Source: Alphaproteobacteria bacterium (GTDB lineage Bacteria > Pseudomonadota > Alphaproteobacteria > Puniceispirillales > Puniceispirillaceae). From it: a DNA stretch of 18,565 bases. The stretch's first letter is position 1. Each line of letters opens with the position of its first letter. The DNA is taken from contig WTJO01000105.1 of NCBI GenBank assembly GCA_011524805.1, positions 1 to 18,565 of the forward strand, in the 5' to 3' direction. Below, piece after piece: positions 15,969 through 18,565 of this stretch. Under the pieces are notes generated by a model. It had not been told where the DNA came from and did no database searches. It worked only from the letters and a program-made list of their open reading frames with translations. Position numbers and translations under genes: made by a program.

Positions 15969-17303
15969 ATGTTTAAGAAAATTCTGATTGCCAATCGCGG
16001 AGATGTTGCCTTGCGGGTGTTACGTGCCTGCAAGGAAATTGGTATCCAGACTGTTATTGTTCACTCGGCTGCTGATTCAGAATCAATGCCTGTCAGGCTG
16101 GCAGATGAATCTGTATGTGTAGGACCTGCGCCGGCGACAGATAGCTATCTTAATATCCCCAATCTTGTATCGGCGGCAGCGGTAACAGGCTGTGATGCAG
16201 TGCATCCGGGGGTTGGCTTTCTGGCAGAGAATGCGGATTTTGCCGCCATTATCAAAGCCCATGGCCTGACCTTCATCGGCCCTGATGAATCACATATCAG
16301 AAAAATGGGAGACAAGGTTCAGGCAAAAATTACGGCTGCAGAAGCAGGCCTGCCGCTTGTACCGGGCTCACCCGGCGCCGTGCATAGTCTTGAAGAGGCA
16401 CAGAAGCTGGCAAAGGGTATTGGCTTTCCTCTGCTGGTAAAGGCGGCCTCTGGCGGCGGTGGTCGCGGCATGAAAGTTGCCAATCGCCCCGAAGAATTAT
16501 CAGAAGCCTTTTCATCAGCGCGCTCCGAAGCCAAAGCTGCCTTTGGAGATGATACTGTCTATCTGGAACGCTATCTTGATAATCCGCGCCATATCGAAGT
16601 TCAGGTAATAGGCGACAGCCATGGCAATGCTGTCCATCTGGGCGAACGTGAATGTTCTGTCCAGCGCCGCCACCAGAAACTATTTGAAGAAGCTCCCTCG
16701 CCCGCACTGTCAGAAGAACAGCGCAGATTTATTGGCGAGCTGGCAGCAAAAGCAACAGCCGATATGGGTTATCTTGGTGTTGGCACTATGGAATTTCTCT
16801 ATCAGGATGGCGAATTTTTCTTTATCGAGATGAATACAAGATTACAGGTAGAACATCCAATCACAGAAGCGATTACAGGCATTGATCTTGTTGCTGAGCA
16901 AATCAAAATAGCGGCTGGCAACAAGCTGGCTTTTACCCAGCAGGATGTCAGTTTCACAGGCCATGCAATCGAATGCCGGATTAATGCTGAGCATCCTGAA
17001 ACCTTTATGCCTACCCCCGGCAAGGTTGATTTCTATCATCCTGCTGGTGGTGCGGGTGTGCGTGTTGATACAATCCTGTATTCCGGCTATAAAATTCCGC
17101 CCTATTATGACAGCCTGATTGCCAAGCTGATTGTCCATGGCCGTGACAGAGATCATGCGCTGGCACGTTTGCGGCTGGCGCTGGATGAATTTGTGATAGA
17201 ACCTATTCCGACAACACTTGCCCTGCATAAAAAATTACTGGATGCACCGGAAATTAAAGAGGGTAATTATTCTATCAAATGGCTGGAACAGGATTTTCTA
17301 TAA
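15969..17303 (+). CDS. accC: Biotin carboxylase subunit of acetyl-CoA carboxylase
   Basis: ATP-grasp enzyme that carboxylates biotin on AccB using bicarbonate and ATP. It is 444 aa, the usual length. The N-terminal biotin carboxylase domain begins KKILIANRGDVALR. The glycine-rich ATP loop is GGGGRGMK (162-169). Metal and catalytic residues lie in METFL-type context: E275, E287, N289, R291 and E295 (IEMNTRLQVEHP). The C-terminal domain ends YSIKWLEQDFL. The segment HPGYGFLSEN of most biotin carboxylases is HPGVGFLAEN here, with V82 (GTT) where tyrosine is normal. The gene follows accB after three bases; a 102-bp gap with no gene separates it from aat. Confidence 0.98.
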   Translation: MFKKILIANRGDVALRVLRACKEIGIQTVIVHSAADSESMPVRLADESVCVGPAPATDSYLNIPNLVSAAAVTGCDAVHPGVGFLAENADFAAIIKAHGLTFIGPDESHIRKMGDKVQAKITAAEAGLPLVPGSPGAVHSLEEAQKLAKGIGFPLLVKAASGGGGRGMKVANRPEELSEAFSSARSEAKAAFGDDTVYLERYLDNPRHIEVQVIGDSHGNAVHLGERECSVQRRHQKLFEEAPSPALSEEQRRFIGELAAKATADMGYLGVGTMEFLYQDGEFFFIEMNTRLQVEHPITEAITGIDLVAEQIKIAAGNKLAFTQQDVSFTGHAIECRINAEHPETFMPTPGKVDFYHPAGGAGVRVDTILYSGYKIPPYYDSLIAKLIVHGRDRDHALARLRLALDEFVIEPIPTTLALHKKLLDAPEIKEGNYSIKWLEQDFL

Positions 17304-17340
17304 CGCCTGAAGGCAGCGCCCGCCAGATACACTATATCCG

Positions 17341-17351
17341 GACAGCCTGTC
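17341..17351. repeat. Intergenic copy of the palindrome GACAG-C-CTGTC
   Basis: A perfect 11-bp palindrome in the accC-aat gap (17304-17405). The same palindrome with G or C at the centre also occurs at 1370-1380, 14120-14130 and 14303-14313. This is the only copy outside coding sequence. I see no terminator in the gap. Confidence 0.4.
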
Positions 17352-17405
17352 TATGGTCTTCATCTGTGATGCAGGAAAAGCGTTGGCAGAGCGGGCAAAA
17401 ATATT

Positions 17406-18062
17406 ATGGCTGAGCAGATAATCTATTCACCTGAGACAATCATCAAAGCCTATAGCTGTGGTGTATTTCCCATGGCGCAAAGCCGAGATGATCCCGAACT
17501 GCGTTTTTACGAGCCGGCTATCAGAGGGGTTATTCCTATCACTCCGCCACATATTCCGCGCCGCCTGATAAGGTTTGCAAAACAGAGCACATGGCAGGTG
17601 ACCTTTGATACGGCTTTTGCAGATGTTGTGCGGCATTGTGCCGAGATGCGCGCTGATAATACGTGGATCAATGCAGAAATAGAGACGCTATATTTTGCCT
17701 TGCATAAAATGGGCTTTGGCCATTCAGTTGAAATCTGGGACGGCAACAGGCTGGTTGGCGGGCTGTATGGGCTGTCACTAGGCAGTGCCTTTTTCGGCGA
17801 ATCAATGTTCTCGACAGCCTCAAATGCATCAAAACTGGCACTTGCCTATCTTATGGCGGCATTGCATAAAGCACAATTTAGCCTGCTTGATGCGCAATTT
17901 ACCTCGGACCATCTGCGCCAGTTTGGCCTGATAGATATGCCGCAACCCGAATTCAAACAGTCGCTTGGCATAGCCCTTGGCCAGCCTGCTACCATGCCGC
18001 TTCATCTAAGCCAGACAGAGATACTGGATCATTTGCTACAATTGAGAAGCGTGACATCATAA
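17406..18062 (+). CDS. aat: Leucyl/phenylalanyl-tRNA--protein transferase
   Basis: Adds Leu or Phe from aminoacyl-tRNA to proteins with N-terminal Lys or Arg, marking them for ClpS/ClpAP degradation (N-end rule). It is 218 aa. Conserved family segments are present: YSCGVFPMAQ (16-25), RFYEPAIRGVIP (33-44), NTWIN (85-89), GHSVEIW (105-111), GGLYGLSLGSAFFGESMFS (118-136) and LLDAQFTSDHLRQFG (160-174). AGCGGG about eight bases upstream is a moderate ribosome binding site. The last 34 bp overlap the end of the convergent DUF2155 gene. The adjacency to accBC and DUF2155 is typical of alphaproteobacteria. Confidence 0.96.
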   Translation: MAEQIIYSPETIIKAYSCGVFPMAQSRDDPELRFYEPAIRGVIPITPPHIPRRLIRFAKQSTWQVTFDTAFADVVRHCAEMRADNTWINAEIETLYFALHKMGFGHSVEIWDGNRLVGGLYGLSLGSAFFGESMFSTASNASKLALAYLMAALHKAQFSLLDAQFTSDHLRQFGLIDMPQPEFKQSLGIALGQPATMPLHLSQTEILDHLLQLRSVTS

Positions 18063-18493
18063 ACAGCATGCTCAAGCCCTGATAAAGCAGGAGATGAAGC
18101 AAACATCCAGCCTGAAAATACTGTCTGAGCAGGATTAAGGCTATCAGAGGCGATATCTTTTATGCTGTTTTGGGTCGTGCCTTTTTGTGATTCTGACCTG
18201 CCAGCATTCAGCGCAATGTCCTTAATTTCAAGAAAGGCAGAATGGTCAGGCGGCAATTCCGGCGGGCGGAAGGCACAGTAATGCGGAGTGATTTCAAGCG
18301 TACCAAAACGGACAGGCTCGCCTATCACCGCATCAACTGTCTGAATACGGGCAGTAACCTTGTCCAACGTCTGAAGCACCAGCCGGCTGCCATCAATCCA
18401 GTCTGTCTGCTGGGCATATGCCGGCATGGCAATGGCGGATAGCATGAAGGCAACAAGTGAATACCGGATACTAGCGGGTTTCATCTTCACCAT
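18029..18493 (-). CDS. DUF2155 domain-containing secreted protein
   Basis: A small exported protein of the alphaproteobacterial DUF2155 family; function unknown. It is 154 aa from ATG 18493, or 151 aa from the ATG at 18484; neither has a clear ribosome binding site. A signal peptide ends about residue 27 (MPAYA-QQ). Family motifs are visible: LDKVTARIQT (43-52), GEPVRFGTLEITPHYC (58-73), RPPELPP (76-82), FSGWMFASSPALSGLEHAVYDV (126-147). C73 and C152 are placed for a disulfide. A stretch at about 96-122 (NAGRSESQKG onward) looks like a lineage-specific insertion. The start overlaps the end of the upstream mlaD by 23 bp (14 bp from the later start), so they are likely coupled. In relatives an NDUFA12-like gene often lies between them; it is absent here. 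Confidence 0.88.
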   Translation of the reverse strand: MVKMKPASIRYSLVAFMLSAIAMPAYAQQTDWIDGSRLVLQTLDKVTARIQTVDAVIGEPVRFGTLEITPHYCAFRPPELPPDHSAFLEIKDIALNAGRSESQKGTTQNSIKDIASDSLNPAQTVFSGWMFASSPALSGLEHAVYDVTLLNCSK

Positions 18494-18565
18494 TCTGGAA
18501 CACGAATTTGCCTAGCAGATCAGACAGGCTGACAGGATCGAACGTATCGTAAATTACATCACCTG
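18471..18565 (-). CDS. mlaD: MlaD-family lipid transport protein, C-terminal fragment
   Basis: Only the last 30 codons are in the window, reading GDVIYDTFDPVSLSDLLGKF and ending in FQNGEDETR before TAG at 18473-18471. The TFDPVSLSDLLGKF stretch is the typical C-terminus of alphaproteobacterial MlaD, the substrate-binding, membrane-anchored subunit of the ABC system that keeps outer-membrane lipid asymmetry. Gene position beside DUF2155 and aat supports this. The 5' end lies outside the window. Confidence 0.75.
   Translation of the reverse strand, partial: GDVIYDTFDPVSLSDLLGKFVFQNGEDETR

Overview
The window looks like ordinary core chromosome of an alphaproteobacterium of intermediate GC. This rests on gene order (amiC-mrcA-prfB divergent from rne; accB-accC-aat-DUF2155-mlaD) and on family details such as the SPY tripeptide of RF2, the RNase E start context and the DUF2155 protein. 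A marine Rhodospirillales or SAR116-like (Puniceispirillales) source is my best guess, but that is inference. I see no tRNA, rRNA, CRISPR array, insertion sequence, phage gene or defence island.

Layout: (1) 1-2169, minus strand: an AsmA/YhdP-like (DUF3971) envelope protein that ends at an in-frame TAG at 37-39, although the same frame stays open to the window edge. (2) A divergent intergenic region (2185-2449), then plus-strand bcp (peroxiredoxin) and a DUF455 ferritin-like protein. (3) Minus-strand cluster amiC-mrcA-prfB, read from 8753 down to 3796, for peptidoglycan synthesis, cell-wall hydrolysis and translation termination. (4) A 552-bp divergent region carrying the amiC control region and a long rne leader, then rne itself, with an acidic insert in its S1 domain and a lysine/alanine-rich tail. 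(5) A bidirectional hairpin terminator separates rne from a convergent class I/II aminotransferase. (6) A 280-bp divergent region with four 11-bp direct repeats, then an M48 metalloprotease with a TPR-like C-terminal region. (7) A plus-strand run: DsbA-like thiol oxidoreductase, accB, accC, aat. (8) Minus-strand DUF2155 protein and the C-terminal end of MlaD at the right edge.

Much of the content is envelope biology: lipid transport (AsmA-like, MlaD), peptidoglycan (PBP1A, amidase), periplasmic quality control (M48 protease, DsbA-like) and the first step of fatty-acid synthesis (AccB/AccC). RNA turnover and translation (rne, prfB, aat) make up most of the rest.

I did not find a convincing undescribed multi-gene system. 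The points most worth a second look are the in-frame stop in the AsmA-like gene, the 11-bp-phased GTTAC repeats at 12945-12988, the strong over-representation of CAGCCTGTC and the 11-bp palindrome GACAG-S-CTGTC across the window, the paired palindromes in the rne/amiC region, and a Tyr-to-Val change at a normally invariant position in AccC.
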